A stretch of 64,000 nt of DNA, taken from assembly GCF_004324755.1 (NCBI RefSeq), contig NZ_SDMQ01000005.1:1-64000 (forward strand), read 5' to 3'. Positions within the stretch are counted from its first letter, which is position 1. Each line of letters begins with the position of its first letter. The stretch comes from Propioniciclava sinopodophylli. Its GTDB lineage: Bacteria > Actinomycetota > Actinomycetes > Propionibacteriales > Propionibacteriaceae. Under the pieces are notes generated by a model. It was given only the letters and a program-made list of their open reading frames with translations, had not been told where the DNA came from and searched no databases. Shown here one piece after another: positions 50,195 to 59,186 of the stretch. The translations under genes and the position numbers were made by a program.

Positions 50195-51163
50195 TCAGGG
50201 AACCTGGTCGGCGTCTGGGTCGTCGGTGTGCTGGTCGGCGTCAGGGTTGTCGGGCTCGTCCGCGGGGGTGGCGCCCAGGTCGGCCAGGAACTGCTCGAAC
50301 TGCTCGCCGATCTCGTCGGCCGACGGCAGCTGGGCGGTCTCGGCGTTGCGGACCTCGCGCTCGGAGACGTAGTGGTCGTACCCGCGTTCCAGGGCGGCCA
50401 CCATCTCGGTGAGTTCCTCGCTCCCGGCGATCTGGTTGTCGACCTGGGCGCGGACGATCCCGGAGGCGAGGTCGAAGCCCTCGAGGGGGAGGGCCAGCGA
50501 TGCGGTCTCCCGCAGCGTGGTGAGGAGGGCGGCCGCGGCGGCCGGGTAGTCGTTCTCGGCGATGTAGTGCGGCACGTGCGCGACCAGGCCGAGCACATCG
50601 TGGCCGGCCTCGCCCAGGCGCAGGGTGAGGAGGCCGGTGAAGGACGCGCTGAGCTGGAAGGTGCCGAGCATGGGGGCCTCGTCGGCGACCAGGTCGGGGT
50701 CGGACGCGAAGCGCGTCACCGCCACGGGGCGGGTGTGCGGGGCGGGCGCGGGCATCGACTGCACGAGGTGGGTGCGCTGGACGTCCAGCTGCTCGATGAC
50801 GTGGCGGACGCCCTCGGCCATCCGCTCCCACTGCAGGGACGGCTCCGGCCCGTTGAGCAGGAGGAAGTCCTTGCCGTCACGGTCTGTGAGCAGGTGCAGC
50901 TTGATCTCTGGCTTGTCGTAGCGCGCGAAGTGGTCCCGGTCGAAGTGGATCGTCGGGCGTCGGCCGGCGTAGTCGATCACCTGGTCGGTGTCGAAGCGGC
51001 CGATCACCCGGTTGGGCAGGTGCTCCAGCAACTGGCCGTCCACGAGGCGCTGCGAGTGCCCGGCGTCGACGTAGCTGCCGAGGGTGACGATGAGGGTGTC
51101 CGCGCGCAGGGTGCGCTGATCCACGTGGGGCTCCCACTGGAACAGGCTGGTCGGGTCGAGCAT
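50195..51163 (-). CDS. PAC2 family protein
   Basis: A 322-residue protein of the PAC2 (proteasome-assembling chaperone 2-like) fold: TLIVTLGSYVDAGHSQRLV, DFLLLNGPEPSLQWERMAEG, TFQLSASFTGLLTLRLGEAG, GLVAHVPHYIAENDYP, and a long acidic tail. The actinobacterial role is unknown. The ATG at 51163 has GGAGG upstream. It lies 48 nt before the Hsp70-like gene, so two chaperone-like genes stand together. Confidence 0.87.
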   Translation of the reverse strand: MLDPTSLFQWEPHVDQRTLRADTLIVTLGSYVDAGHSQRLVDGQLLEHLPNRVIGRFDTDQVIDYAGRRPTIHFDRDHFARYDKPEIKLHLLTDRDGKDFLLLNGPEPSLQWERMAEGVRHVIEQLDVQRTHLVQSMPAPAPHTRPVAVTRFASDPDLVADEAPMLGTFQLSASFTGLLTLRLGEAGHDVLGLVAHVPHYIAENDYPAAAAALLTTLRETASLALPLEGFDLASGIVRAQVDNQIAGSEELTEMVAALERGYDHYVSEREVRNAETAQLPSADEIGEQFEQFLADLGATPADEPDNPDADQHTDDPDADQVP

Positions 51164-51242
51164 GGCGGTCCTCCTCGTCGGGCTTCTGCGACACCCCCTC
51201 AACGCCTGTTCCCGCCCGGTCATTCCCGCCCCATCCGCCGCG

Positions 51243-51300
51243 CCGAGAGCCCCGGGTTCGTCCGCCGAGAGCCCGGGGTTTGTCTGCCGAGAGCCCCCGG
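51243..51300 (+). repeat. 22-bp tandem repeat array A, 2.6 copies
   Basis: Units at 51243-51264, 51265-51286 and a partial at 51287-51300, each opening CCGAGAGCCC and rich in G in the middle. Same length and core (CCGAGNGC...GGG...TCNG) as the array at 44035-44115. It lies between the PAC2 and DoxX genes. Confidence 0.85.
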
Positions 51301-51303
51301 GAG

Positions 51304-51403
51304 GGGCTGTCGGCGCAGAAGACCGGGGCTGTCGGCGCAGAAGGCCGGGGCTGTCGGCGCAGAAGGCCGGGGCTGTCGGCGCAGAAGACCGGGGCTGTCG
51401 GCG
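51304..51403 (+). repeat. 22-bp tandem repeat array B, 4.5 copies, inverted relative to array A
   Basis: Units at 51304-51325, 51326-51347, 51348-51369, 51370-51391 and a partial at 51392-51403. Each opens GGGCTGTCGGCGCAGAAG and ends with two variable bases plus CCG. Read on the other strand the unit contains CCGACAGCCCC, resembling array A, so the two arrays face each other and a transcript could fold into a large branched hairpin. No spacers. Confidence 0.88.
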
Positions 51404-51411
51404 GGGTGGGG

Positions 51412-52173
51412 TCAGCGGGAGAGGCGCTTGGTGACGCGCTTCTCGACGCGGCGCTCCCGGCTGGACGCCGTGACGGCGTGGTCCAGCGACACCCGGCCCG
51501 GGCCGGTGAACAGCAGGGGCAGGGCGAGCGCCGCGTAGGCCAACGGCACCTCGGACGCCAGCGTGCGGGCCTGCGGATCCAGCAGGGGCCCGTCGGGCAG
51601 CACCGCCAGCACCCAGACACCGGCCATGACCAGCGCCTGCGCCAAGGCGGCCAGGCGCGTCCCGAAGCCGACCGCCAGCAGCACCGGGAGTCCCAACTGG
51701 CCGGCCACCACGAGCCCGCCGAACAACTCGGGTGCCAGCGCACCCCACGGGTGCGCGTGCAGGGCGTCCACGAGCCCGACGAAGTTCATCGCGTTCGCCG
51801 CGCCGTGGAGCACCAGTGGCAAAGACAGCAGCCGCAGCACCAGCAGGCCGACGTCGGTGGAGGGGCGGTTGTTCAGCCGGGAGACCTGCAGGGCCCAGTC
51901 CACCGTCCCGCGCGGGTCCGTGGGGCCGGGGTCGGCCGCGGCCACCGGCGGCGGGACGCGCACCGGCCCGACGCGCGGCTCACTGGCCTGGTGAACCGGC
52001 GGCGGGATCGTGGGGATCACCCGCGTCCGCTCCGACTCCGGCGTCGGGTCGACCGGGTCGAAGGCCAGGGTTCGCTCGGCGTCCGGGGAGGTGTCGGGCA
52101 CCTCGAAGGCGATGGTGCGTTCGCTGTCGGGGTCATCGGGCCGGTTCCAGGGGGAGTGCGGGTCGTGGCTCAT
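51412..52173 (-). CDS. DoxX family membrane protein with repeated ERT motifs
   Basis: A 253-residue protein. The first ~95 residues are acidic and disordered, with three copies of an ERT-based motif (SERTIAF, AERTLAF, SERTRVI) at 14- and 15-residue spacing. The DoxX part has four hydrophobic helices from about residue 108 (VGLLVLRLLSLPLVLHGAANA; LFGGLVVAGQLGLPVLLAVGF). The spaced Thr residues look like Ser/Thr-kinase or FHA target sites (inference). ATG at 52173 overlaps the transglutaminase stop (ATGA). Confidence 0.82.
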   Translation of the reverse strand: MSHDPHSPWNRPDDPDSERTIAFEVPDTSPDAERTLAFDPVDPTPESERTRVIPTIPPPVHQASEPRVGPVRVPPPVAAADPGPTDPRGTVDWALQVSRLNNRPSTDVGLLVLRLLSLPLVLHGAANAMNFVGLVDALHAHPWGALAPELFGGLVVAGQLGLPVLLAVGFGTRLAALAQALVMAGVWVLAVLPDGPLLDPQARTLASEVPLAYAALALPLLFTGPGRVSLDHAVTASSRERRVEKRVTKRLSR

Positions 52174-53093
52174 GGCTGGTCCTCCAGTCGGATCACGTCC
52201 ACGCCCACCGTGAGAGAACTGGACGCGCCCTCGGTGAAGATGACGCCCTTGAGCGGGCTCACGTCGCGGAAGTCGCGGCCCCAGGCCGTCATGATGTAGC
52301 GGCTGTCTGCAAGGTGGTCGTTCGTCGGGTCGAGGTCGACCCAGGCGCCACCCGGGACGAGCACCGCCGCCCACGCGTGCGTGGCGTCCGACCCGGCGAG
52401 CTTCGGCTGCCCGGGCGGCGGCACGGTCTCGATGTAGCCGCTCACGTACCGGGCGGGCAGGCCGACCGAGCGGAACACCCCGACGGCGAGGTGGGCGAAG
52501 TCCTGGCACACGCCGGCCCGCGAGGCGAGCAACTCGGGCAGGGTCGTCTTCGTCGTGGTCGCGCCCTTGGTGTAGGCGAAGTCGCGGTAGATGTCGCGCG
52601 TGACGGCCACGATGGCGTCCCCCAGAGGGCGGTCCGGCCACGCCAGCGTCCGCGCGAAGTCGGCCACCTCGGGCCCGAGGTCGACCAGTTCGGAGGGCAT
52701 CAGCAGCATCGCCCGCTCCAGCGGGTCGACGTGCGGGTCCTCGGGCAGGGCCGCGGCGGCCTCAGCGACCGTCCAGCGGTTGAGGGCGTCCACGTCGACG
52801 GCGGGGTAGGCCACCTCGACGACGCTGCGCTTGGTCACGGTCAGGGCGCGGTGGGCGGTGCCGATCTCGAGGTAGTGGCTGTAGTTGCCGAACACGTCGA
52901 CGTGCTCGTCCAGCACGTCTGGCGTCGGCGTGACCTCGATCGTGTGCTCCAGCACGCGCTGCGACGGCGTCTCCCGCGGGCGCAGGCAGGCGCGACCGTA
53001 CGAGGCCGTCACGTCGTCCTCGTAGGTGTAGGCAGTCACGTGGCGCACCTCGTAGCGGCGGGGTGCGAGGTGGTGGGCGGCCTGGGGTGTCAT
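52170..53093 (-). CDS. Transglutaminase-like cysteine protease-fold protein
   Basis: A 307-residue protein: an N-terminal bacterial transglutaminase-associated region, YEVRHVTAYTYEDDV, then the core with the triad Cys196 (SRAGVCQDFAHLAVGVF), His239 (GSDATHAWAAVLV) and Asp in WVDLDPTN. No signal peptide, so it is likely cytosolic. It may act as peptidase or amide-forming enzyme. ATG at 53093 overlaps the upstream stop, coupling it to the ATP-grasp/alpha-E gene. Confidence 0.9.
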   Translation of the reverse strand: MTPQAAHHLAPRRYEVRHVTAYTYEDDVTASYGRACLRPRETPSQRVLEHTIEVTPTPDVLDEHVDVFGNYSHYLEIGTAHRALTVTKRSVVEVAYPAVDVDALNRWTVAEAAAALPEDPHVDPLERAMLLMPSELVDLGPEVADFARTLAWPDRPLGDAIVAVTRDIYRDFAYTKGATTTKTTLPELLASRAGVCQDFAHLAVGVFRSVGLPARYVSGYIETVPPPGQPKLAGSDATHAWAAVLVPGGAWVDLDPTNDHLADSRYIMTAWGRDFRDVSPLKGVIFTEGASSSLTVGVDVIRLEDQP

Positions 53094-55672
53094 CGGACGC
53101 CCCCGTCCAACTCGGCGACCGCGAAGCTGCTCTGCGGCGCCTGGGTGGAGAAGTGGGTGTCCTCCAGCGCGTCGGAGAAGGAGCGCAGCTCGGCCTCCAG
53201 GGCGATGAGCTCGTCGACCAGGTCGAGGCGCTCGCCGGCGATGAGCGTGGTCAGGTTCAGGTCGCGGACCCGGCGGCGCAGTGCGTGCAGCCGGTCGGCC
53301 AGCCGCTGGTCTGGCGCATGGGTGAGGGCTTCGGCGATCCGGTCGAGCTGGAACGCGAGTGAGCGGGGGTTGCTGCTGTCGAGCAGCAGGATGTCCAGCG
53401 CCGAGCCGACGGGTTGGGCCGGACCGACGCCCGCGGCCTGCCGGCGGCGGTGGGTGATGAGGCTGTCGCCCACCCGCAGGACGGCTTCCACGACCTGCCC
53501 CTCCACGACCGGCGATCGGGTGAGTGCGATCGTGTTGCGCACGATCCGGACGGTCGATTGCGCTCGTTCCATCCGGCGTCCGGCGTCCAGGAACGCCCAC
53601 GTGGCGTCGCGGACGAGGCTCTCGGCTGTCAGACCGGCCAGCGCCAGCAGCGAGTCGAGGATCCCCTCGCTGGTCAGCTGCACCGGGATCGACTCCTCCT
53701 CGCGCGCCTCAGCCAGCACGCGCTGCAGGCGGCTCAGCACGCTCGGCGTGCTCAGCGACAGCACTTCGCGCACCTGGAGGGCCGTGGCGGTCGCCCGCGC
53801 CACCGCGTGCGCGACGCCGCCGGTGATCCGCGCGTCGACGAGCAGTTGCTCGAGCACGGGCAGCGGTTCGGCGAGCCGCTCCTCGGCGTCCGGCCCGGTG
53901 AACCCCGGGCTCGCGCTGGTGACGGCGCTGATCGCCTCCAGCAGGGCGCGCATGGCGGCGTGGCCGGGTGTGCCGGTGCGGTTGTGGTGGTCCTCGACGA
54001 GGTTGTCAGCGACCATGAGCAGCCGGGCGGCCACCTCCGCGCGCTCGGCGTAGCGCCCCAGCCAGAAGAGGTTGCTGGCGGTGCGCGGCGTGAGGCCGGG
54101 CAGGCGCGGCTCGGCCGGGATCGCCCGCGCCCGCGCCAAGGCCGCGAGGTCGACGCGCGCGGGGGCGGCGTCGTCGGAGTCCAGCACCCAGACGTCCTTC
54201 GATCCGGCCCCGGACGCGTTGGTGACGCTGAACGCGTCGGGGGCGGACGCGATGCGTGCGAGTCCGCCGGGCAGGAAGTGGTAGGTCTCGCCGACCGCCA
54301 CGCCGAAGGTCCGCAGCACCACATTGCGGGGCTGGAGCCCGTGCGTGGTGACCAGGGGGGCGGTCGAGGTGGTGACCGGCTCCTGGGCGACCCAGCCCCA
54401 GGGGTCGGCGGTGATGCGGTCGGCCAGCACCGCCAGTTGGTCGGTGGACTGCTGCCAGCCGAGCACGTGACCCTCGCCGCGGCTGCGGGCCAGGGGCTTG
54501 ATGATCAGGCGGCCGAGGTTGGCGAGCACGTGTCGGCGGGCCACGGGGTCTCCGCACCACCACGTGGCGGGCACCGGCAGCAGGAGCTCCTCGCCGAGCA
54601 GCTCGCGGGCGATGGCGTCCTGGAACGGCAGCAGTCCCGGGTTCTCCAGCACGGCGGCGCGCAGCGGGTTGACGACTGCCACTGTGCCGCGGCGGGCGGC
54701 GGCGACCAGGCCGGGCACCCCGAGCCGCGAGGAGGACAGCAGGTCGAGGGAGTCGCACCAGTTGGCGTCCACGCGGCGCAGGACCACGTCGACGGCCTCG
54801 AGTCGGCCCATCGTGCGCAGCCAGAGGCGCCCGCCGCGTATGACGAGGTCGTCGGACTGGGCGAGCGGGTGGCCCAGCAGGGTCGAGAGCATGCCCTGGT
54901 CGAAGGCGGTCTCGCTGCCCGGGCCGGGTGTGAGCAGGACGACGCGGGGGACGTCCTTCACCCCCTCGGGGGCGGCGTCCATCAGGCTGACCTGCACGAG
55001 GTCGAACCAGCCGCGCAGGCGGCGCAGGTTGGCGCGGCGGTGGATGCCCTCCATGGCGCGCGCGATGATGCGGCGGTTCGCCATGGCGTACCCGGCGCCG
55101 GAGGGGGCCTGGGTGCGGTCAGAGACGACCGTCCAGCCCTCGGGGGAGCGGGCCAGGTCGGTCGCGGTCATCGGGATGGCGCGCGATTGCGGGGGGTTGA
55201 TGCCGTGGGCGGTCGGGAGGAAGCCCGGGTGGGCGGCGACCACCTCGGCCGGCAGGATCCGGCTGGTGAGCAGCCGACGCTCGCCGATCAGGTCACGGAA
55301 CACCGCGTCCAGCAGGCGGGCGCGCTGGTGGAGGCCGCGTTCGAGGGACGCCCATTCGTCGGCGTCCAGCACGAGCGGCAGCGGGTCGAGCTGCCAGGCG
55401 CGCGTGCCGGCGGGGTCGCCTGCGGCCCCGTAGGTGACGCCGTCGTCGGCGAGCAGCCGCTCGACGGTGCGGCGGCGGGCCTGGAGGCCGATGGTGCCGA
55501 ACCGCGTCAGCGCCTCCTCCAGCAGCGCCGCGGAAGGGCGGACCTGCCCGTGGGCGACGAACTCGTCCAGCCCGCGGGGGGTACCCAGCGGCAGGGCGGG
55601 GTTGGGCGCGACGAGGCGCTCGGCGTACGCGCCGGCCAGGGGGCTGGCGTCCTCCACCGTTTCGGCGGTCAT
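53090..55672 (-). CDS. Circularly permuted ATP-grasp fused to alpha-E domain
   Basis: An 860-residue fusion. The N-terminal ~500 residues are a circularly permuted type 2 ATP-grasp ligase (LLDAVFRDLIGERRLL, PHGIN-like TAHGINPPQ, VVSDRTQAPSGAGYAMANR, LTPGPGSETAFDQ, GRLIIKPLARSRGEG). From about residue 540 the alpha-helical alpha-E domain begins (PRTASNLFWLGRYAERAEVAARLL). In many bacteria these are two genes; here they are one. The set is predicted to make or modify a peptide or amide. It is coupled to transglutaminase genes on both sides. Confidence 0.9.
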   Translation of the reverse strand: MTAETVEDASPLAGAYAERLVAPNPALPLGTPRGLDEFVAHGQVRPSAALLEEALTRFGTIGLQARRRTVERLLADDGVTYGAAGDPAGTRAWQLDPLPLVLDADEWASLERGLHQRARLLDAVFRDLIGERRLLTSRILPAEVVAAHPGFLPTAHGINPPQSRAIPMTATDLARSPEGWTVVSDRTQAPSGAGYAMANRRIIARAMEGIHRRANLRRLRGWFDLVQVSLMDAAPEGVKDVPRVVLLTPGPGSETAFDQGMLSTLLGHPLAQSDDLVIRGGRLWLRTMGRLEAVDVVLRRVDANWCDSLDLLSSSRLGVPGLVAAARRGTVAVVNPLRAAVLENPGLLPFQDAIARELLGEELLLPVPATWWCGDPVARRHVLANLGRLIIKPLARSRGEGHVLGWQQSTDQLAVLADRITADPWGWVAQEPVTTSTAPLVTTHGLQPRNVVLRTFGVAVGETYHFLPGGLARIASAPDAFSVTNASGAGSKDVWVLDSDDAAPARVDLAALARARAIPAEPRLPGLTPRTASNLFWLGRYAERAEVAARLLMVADNLVEDHHNRTGTPGHAAMRALLEAISAVTSASPGFTGPDAEERLAEPLPVLEQLLVDARITGGVAHAVARATATALQVREVLSLSTPSVLSRLQRVLAEAREEESIPVQLTSEGILDSLLALAGLTAESLVRDATWAFLDAGRRMERAQSTVRIVRNTIALTRSPVVEGQVVEAVLRVGDSLITHRRRQAAGVGPAQPVGSALDILLLDSSNPRSLAFQLDRIAEALTHAPDQRLADRLHALRRRVRDLNLTTLIAGERLDLVDELIALEAELRSFSDALEDTHFSTQAPQSSFAVAELDGGVR

Positions 55673-55685
55673 GTCACCTCCGGGG

Positions 55686-58600
55686 TCAGGCGTGGCCGCG
55701 GTCGTGTCGACGCAGGTCGAGCGTCACCGGGTACTCGTCCGGCTGGGTGGACAGCAGCGGCATGGCCGTGGGCCACCCCGACCGGTCCACGCGGCCGCTC
55801 GTCCGGTTGGGCACGAACCGGCTCGCCCGGCGGGTCTCGGCGGCCGCCGCGTTGACCGGGTAGTCCTCGTACGAGCGTCCTCCCGGGTGGACGATGTGGT
55901 AGGTGAACCCGCCCAGCGACTGGTCGTTCCACGTGTCGACGAGGTCGAAGTCGAGGGGGGAGTGCACGCCGATGCTCGGGTGCAGTGCCGAGGGTGGCGC
56001 CCAGGCCCGGAAGCGGACGCCGCCGACCAGCGCGCCGGCGTCCGACACCGTCGTGAAGCCGCCGGTCGAACCCGCCTTCACCATCGGTACCGGCACCCCG
56101 TTGCACGTCACCACGTGGCGTCCCGGCACCAGCCCGGTCGCCGCCACCTGCACGCGCTCGACCGAGGAGTCCACGAAGCGCGAGGTGCCCTGCTGGGTGA
56201 CCTCCTCACCGAGCACGTGCCACGGCTCGAGCGCGCCGCGCAGTTCCAGGTGGACGCCGTCGACGTCGACCTCGCCCAGGCGCGGGAACCGGAACTCGAG
56301 GAACGCCTCCAGCCAGGCGATGTCGAACGCCGGGCCGTCGAGGCGGGCGTTGAGATCCTCCACCACCGAGCGGAGGTCGGCGGCCGCGAAGCTCGGCAGC
56401 AGGAAGCGGTCGTGCAGGCGGGTGCCCCAGCGCACGAGTGGCGCGGTGTAGGGCGTCTCCCAGAACCGCAGCACCAGCGCGCGCACGAGCAGCTGCTGTA
56501 CCAGCGCCATCCGCTCGTGTGGCGGCATCTCGAAGCCGCGCATCTCGAGCAGCCCGAGGCGCCCGGCTGCGCCGCGGTCGGGGTTGTACAGCTTGTCGAT
56601 GCAGAACTCGGCTCGGTGCGTGTTGCCGGTGACGTCGGTGAGGAGGTGCCGCAGCAGCCGGTCGGTCAGCCACACCTGCGAGCGGCGCTGGCGCTCGATG
56701 CGCTCCTCGTAGGGTTGGGCCCACAGCTCGCGTTCGGCGCGGATCGCTGCCCGCACGTCGTGCTCGATCGTCGGGTCGGACGCCATGGCCGTCAGTTCGG
56801 CGAAGGCGATGTCGAGCTCGTAGAGGTACTCGTGGCGCGCCTCGTCGACGCGGGGGGCCTGGCTGGTGGGCCCGATGAACCGGCCGCTGAACACGTAGGA
56901 GAGCGACGGGTGGTTCTGCCAGTACGTGATGAGCGAGCGCAGCAGGTCGGGACGCCGCAGCAGCGGCGAATCCCACGGGGTGGGGCCACCGAGGGTGATG
57001 TGGTTGCCGCCGCCGGTGCCGGTGTGGGTGCCGTCGAGGTCGAACTTCTCCGTCGAGAGCCCCACGGCGCGGGCGTCCGCGTACAGGGTCTCGGTGAGCT
57101 CGACCTGGTCGGCCCAGTTGTCGGTCGGGTGGACGTTGACCTCGATGACGCCCGGGTCGGGCGTGACCGTGATCGTCCTCAGGCGCGGGTCGAACGGCAG
57201 CGGGTAGCCCTCCAGCACGACGGGCGTGCCGAGGTCGGACGCCGTGCCCTCGACGGTGGCCAGCAGGCGGACGGCATCGTCGAGCGCATCCAGCGGCGGG
57301 AGGAACACGCGCAGGTGGCCCTCGCGCTCCTCCAGGGCCAGCGCGGTGCGGGGCGCCTCCTCGACCGGCAGCTCGCGGGCGCGGGGCGCACGGGCGTCGG
57401 GGTTGCCGTAGGGGAGCCGACGCTCCGGGTCCTCGTTGTGGGTGATGTCGGGCTGCTCGCCCCACGCGATGGACGCCAGCGGGAGGCGCAGGCCCAGCGG
57501 CGACTCACCCGGGGTCAGGAACAGGTGGCGGCGTCGTGGGCGCCAGCGCGTGGTGGCCCACCCGCCGTGCTCCGGGTCGACGAACAGGGGCACGACCCAC
57601 CCGGCGGGGCGTCCGGCGGTGGCATCCAGCCGGTCGACCAGGGCGGCGCGCCCTGCCTCGGTTGCGACCTCGTCGGAGTCGGGGTCAAGGTCCAGCTCGG
57701 GACGCTCGCCGTAGGGACGCCGGGCCTCGGCCAGGGCGGCGTCGAACGGGTCCTCGAAGGCCGGCAGGACGAGGTCGTCGGCCACGCCGAGGCGGTCGGC
57801 GAGCTCGCGGGCGAACCGCTCCAGCAGGGCACCGCGCTCCTCGGGGGCGCGGTCGGGTGCGGGCGACCACGGGTCGGCGAGCAGGGACTGGTCGCGCCAC
57901 AGCGCCTCGCCGTCGGTGCGCCAGGCCAGCGCCATCTGCCAGCGGGGCAGCGGCTCACCGGGGTACCACTTGCCCTGGCCGTGCTGGGTGAGGCCCTGCG
58001 GGGCCCACCGGTCGCGCAGCTTCGCGGCCAGCAGGGCGGCCAGCTTGCGCTTCTCCTCGCCGTCGGCGGCGGTCTCCCACTCCGGTGCGCTGGTGTCGCC
58101 GGCGGAGACGAACGTCGGCTCGCCCCCCATGGTGAGCCGCACGTCGGCGTCCACGAGGCGCTGGTCGACCCAGGCGCCCAGCTCCATGACCCGGCCCCAC
58201 TGGTCGTCGGTGTAGGGCTTGGTGACGCGCACGTCCTCGTGGACGCGGCGCACGACGTTCTCGAAGTGGAAGGAGACGTCGGTGATGCCGGTCGCGCCGG
58301 TGATCGGCGCGGAGTTGGCTGGGTTGGGCGTCGCCGAGAGCGGGATGTGGCCCTCTCCGGCCAGCAGGCCGCTGGTGGCGTCCAGGCCGATCCAGCCCGC
58401 GCCGGGCACGTAGACCTCGGCCCACGCGTGGAGGTCGGTGAAGTCGGCCACGGGGCCGGCGGGGCCGTCGACGGGCTCGCGGTCGGCGGCGAGCTGGACG
58501 AGGTAGCCCGACACGAACCGCGCGGCCAGCCCGAAGCGGCGCAGGGCGGCGACGAGCAGCCACGCGCTGTCGCGGCACGACCCGAGGGCCGCGGCCAGCG

Positions 58601-59129
58601 TCTGGTCGGGGGTCTGGACGCCAGGCTCCATGCGGACGCTGTAGGCGATGTCGGCCTGCACGGCCTGGTTGACCGCGACGAGGAAGTCCACGATGCGGGT
58701 GTCGCCGTCGGTGACGCCCAGCGGGGTGATGCGGCGCTCGATCCAGTCGTCCACGGCGTCCGAGGCGACTTCGGCCAGGTACGGGGTCAGGTCGGCGGCG
58801 AGGTCGGGCGGGTAGGTGAACGGGAAGGTCTCGGCGTACTCCTCGACGAAGAAGTCGAAGGGGTTGATGACGGTCATGTCCGCGACCAGGTCGACGGCGA
58901 TCGACAGGTGGTCGGCCGGCTCGGGGAAGACGAGGCGAGCGACGTGGTTGCCGAACGGGTCCTGCTGCCAGTTGATGAAGTGGTTGGCGGGAGAGACCGT
59001 CAGGGAGTACGCGTTGATGGGCGTTCGCGTGTGGGGGGCAGGGCGCAGCCTCACCGTGTGGGGGTGGATCGCCACCTCACGGTCGAAGGTGTACTCGGTG
59101 GCATGGTGCAGGGCAACCCGGATCGTCAC
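55686..59129 (-). CDS. Large DUF2126 transglutaminase family protein
   Basis: A 1147-residue protein. Residues ~1-270 form a transglutaminase module with Cys185 (ALGSCRDSAWLLVAALR), His234 (FTDLHAWAEVYVPG) and Asp250 (WIGLDATSG). The rest is DUF2126 (RLTMGGEPTFVSAGDTSAPEW; DGTHTGTGGGNHITLGG; SYVFSGRFIGPTSQAPRVDE), which resembles a glutamine-synthetase/carboxylate-amine-ligase-like fold. TAGGGT at 59136-59141 ends 6 nt before the GTG, so this is the operon's first gene, followed after 13 nt by the ATP-grasp fusion. Confidence 0.9.
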   Translation of the reverse strand: MTIRVALHHATEYTFDREVAIHPHTVRLRPAPHTRTPINAYSLTVSPANHFINWQQDPFGNHVARLVFPEPADHLSIAVDLVADMTVINPFDFFVEEYAETFPFTYPPDLAADLTPYLAEVASDAVDDWIERRITPLGVTDGDTRIVDFLVAVNQAVQADIAYSVRMEPGVQTPDQTLAAALGSCRDSAWLLVAALRRFGLAARFVSGYLVQLAADREPVDGPAGPVADFTDLHAWAEVYVPGAGWIGLDATSGLLAGEGHIPLSATPNPANSAPITGATGITDVSFHFENVVRRVHEDVRVTKPYTDDQWGRVMELGAWVDQRLVDADVRLTMGGEPTFVSAGDTSAPEWETAADGEEKRKLAALLAAKLRDRWAPQGLTQHGQGKWYPGEPLPRWQMALAWRTDGEALWRDQSLLADPWSPAPDRAPEERGALLERFARELADRLGVADDLVLPAFEDPFDAALAEARRPYGERPELDLDPDSDEVATEAGRAALVDRLDATAGRPAGWVVPLFVDPEHGGWATTRWRPRRRHLFLTPGESPLGLRLPLASIAWGEQPDITHNEDPERRLPYGNPDARAPRARELPVEEAPRTALALEEREGHLRVFLPPLDALDDAVRLLATVEGTASDLGTPVVLEGYPLPFDPRLRTITVTPDPGVIEVNVHPTDNWADQVELTETLYADARAVGLSTEKFDLDGTHTGTGGGNHITLGGPTPWDSPLLRRPDLLRSLITYWQNHPSLSYVFSGRFIGPTSQAPRVDEARHEYLYELDIAFAELTAMASDPTIEHDVRAAIRAERELWAQPYEERIERQRRSQVWLTDRLLRHLLTDVTGNTHRAEFCIDKLYNPDRGAAGRLGLLEMRGFEMPPHERMALVQQLLVRALVLRFWETPYTAPLVRWGTRLHDRFLLPSFAAADLRSVVEDLNARLDGPAFDIAWLEAFLEFRFPRLGEVDVDGVHLELRGALEPWHVLGEEVTQQGTSRFVDSSVERVQVAATGLVPGRHVVTCNGVPVPMVKAGSTGGFTTVSDAGALVGGVRFRAWAPPSALHPSIGVHSPLDFDLVDTWNDQSLGGFTYHIVHPGGRSYEDYPVNAAAAETRRASRFVPNRTSGRVDRSGWPTAMPLLSTQPDEYPVTLDLRRHDRGHA

Positions 59130-59186
59130 GCGTCCACCCTAGGGGTCGCGACCCACGATCCCCACGCACGGCTCGTTCCAGCCGTG

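Noticed and set aside
51304-51403. CRISPR-like array
   Set aside because: Repeats are 22 bp and directly adjacent with no spacers, and no cas gene is near.
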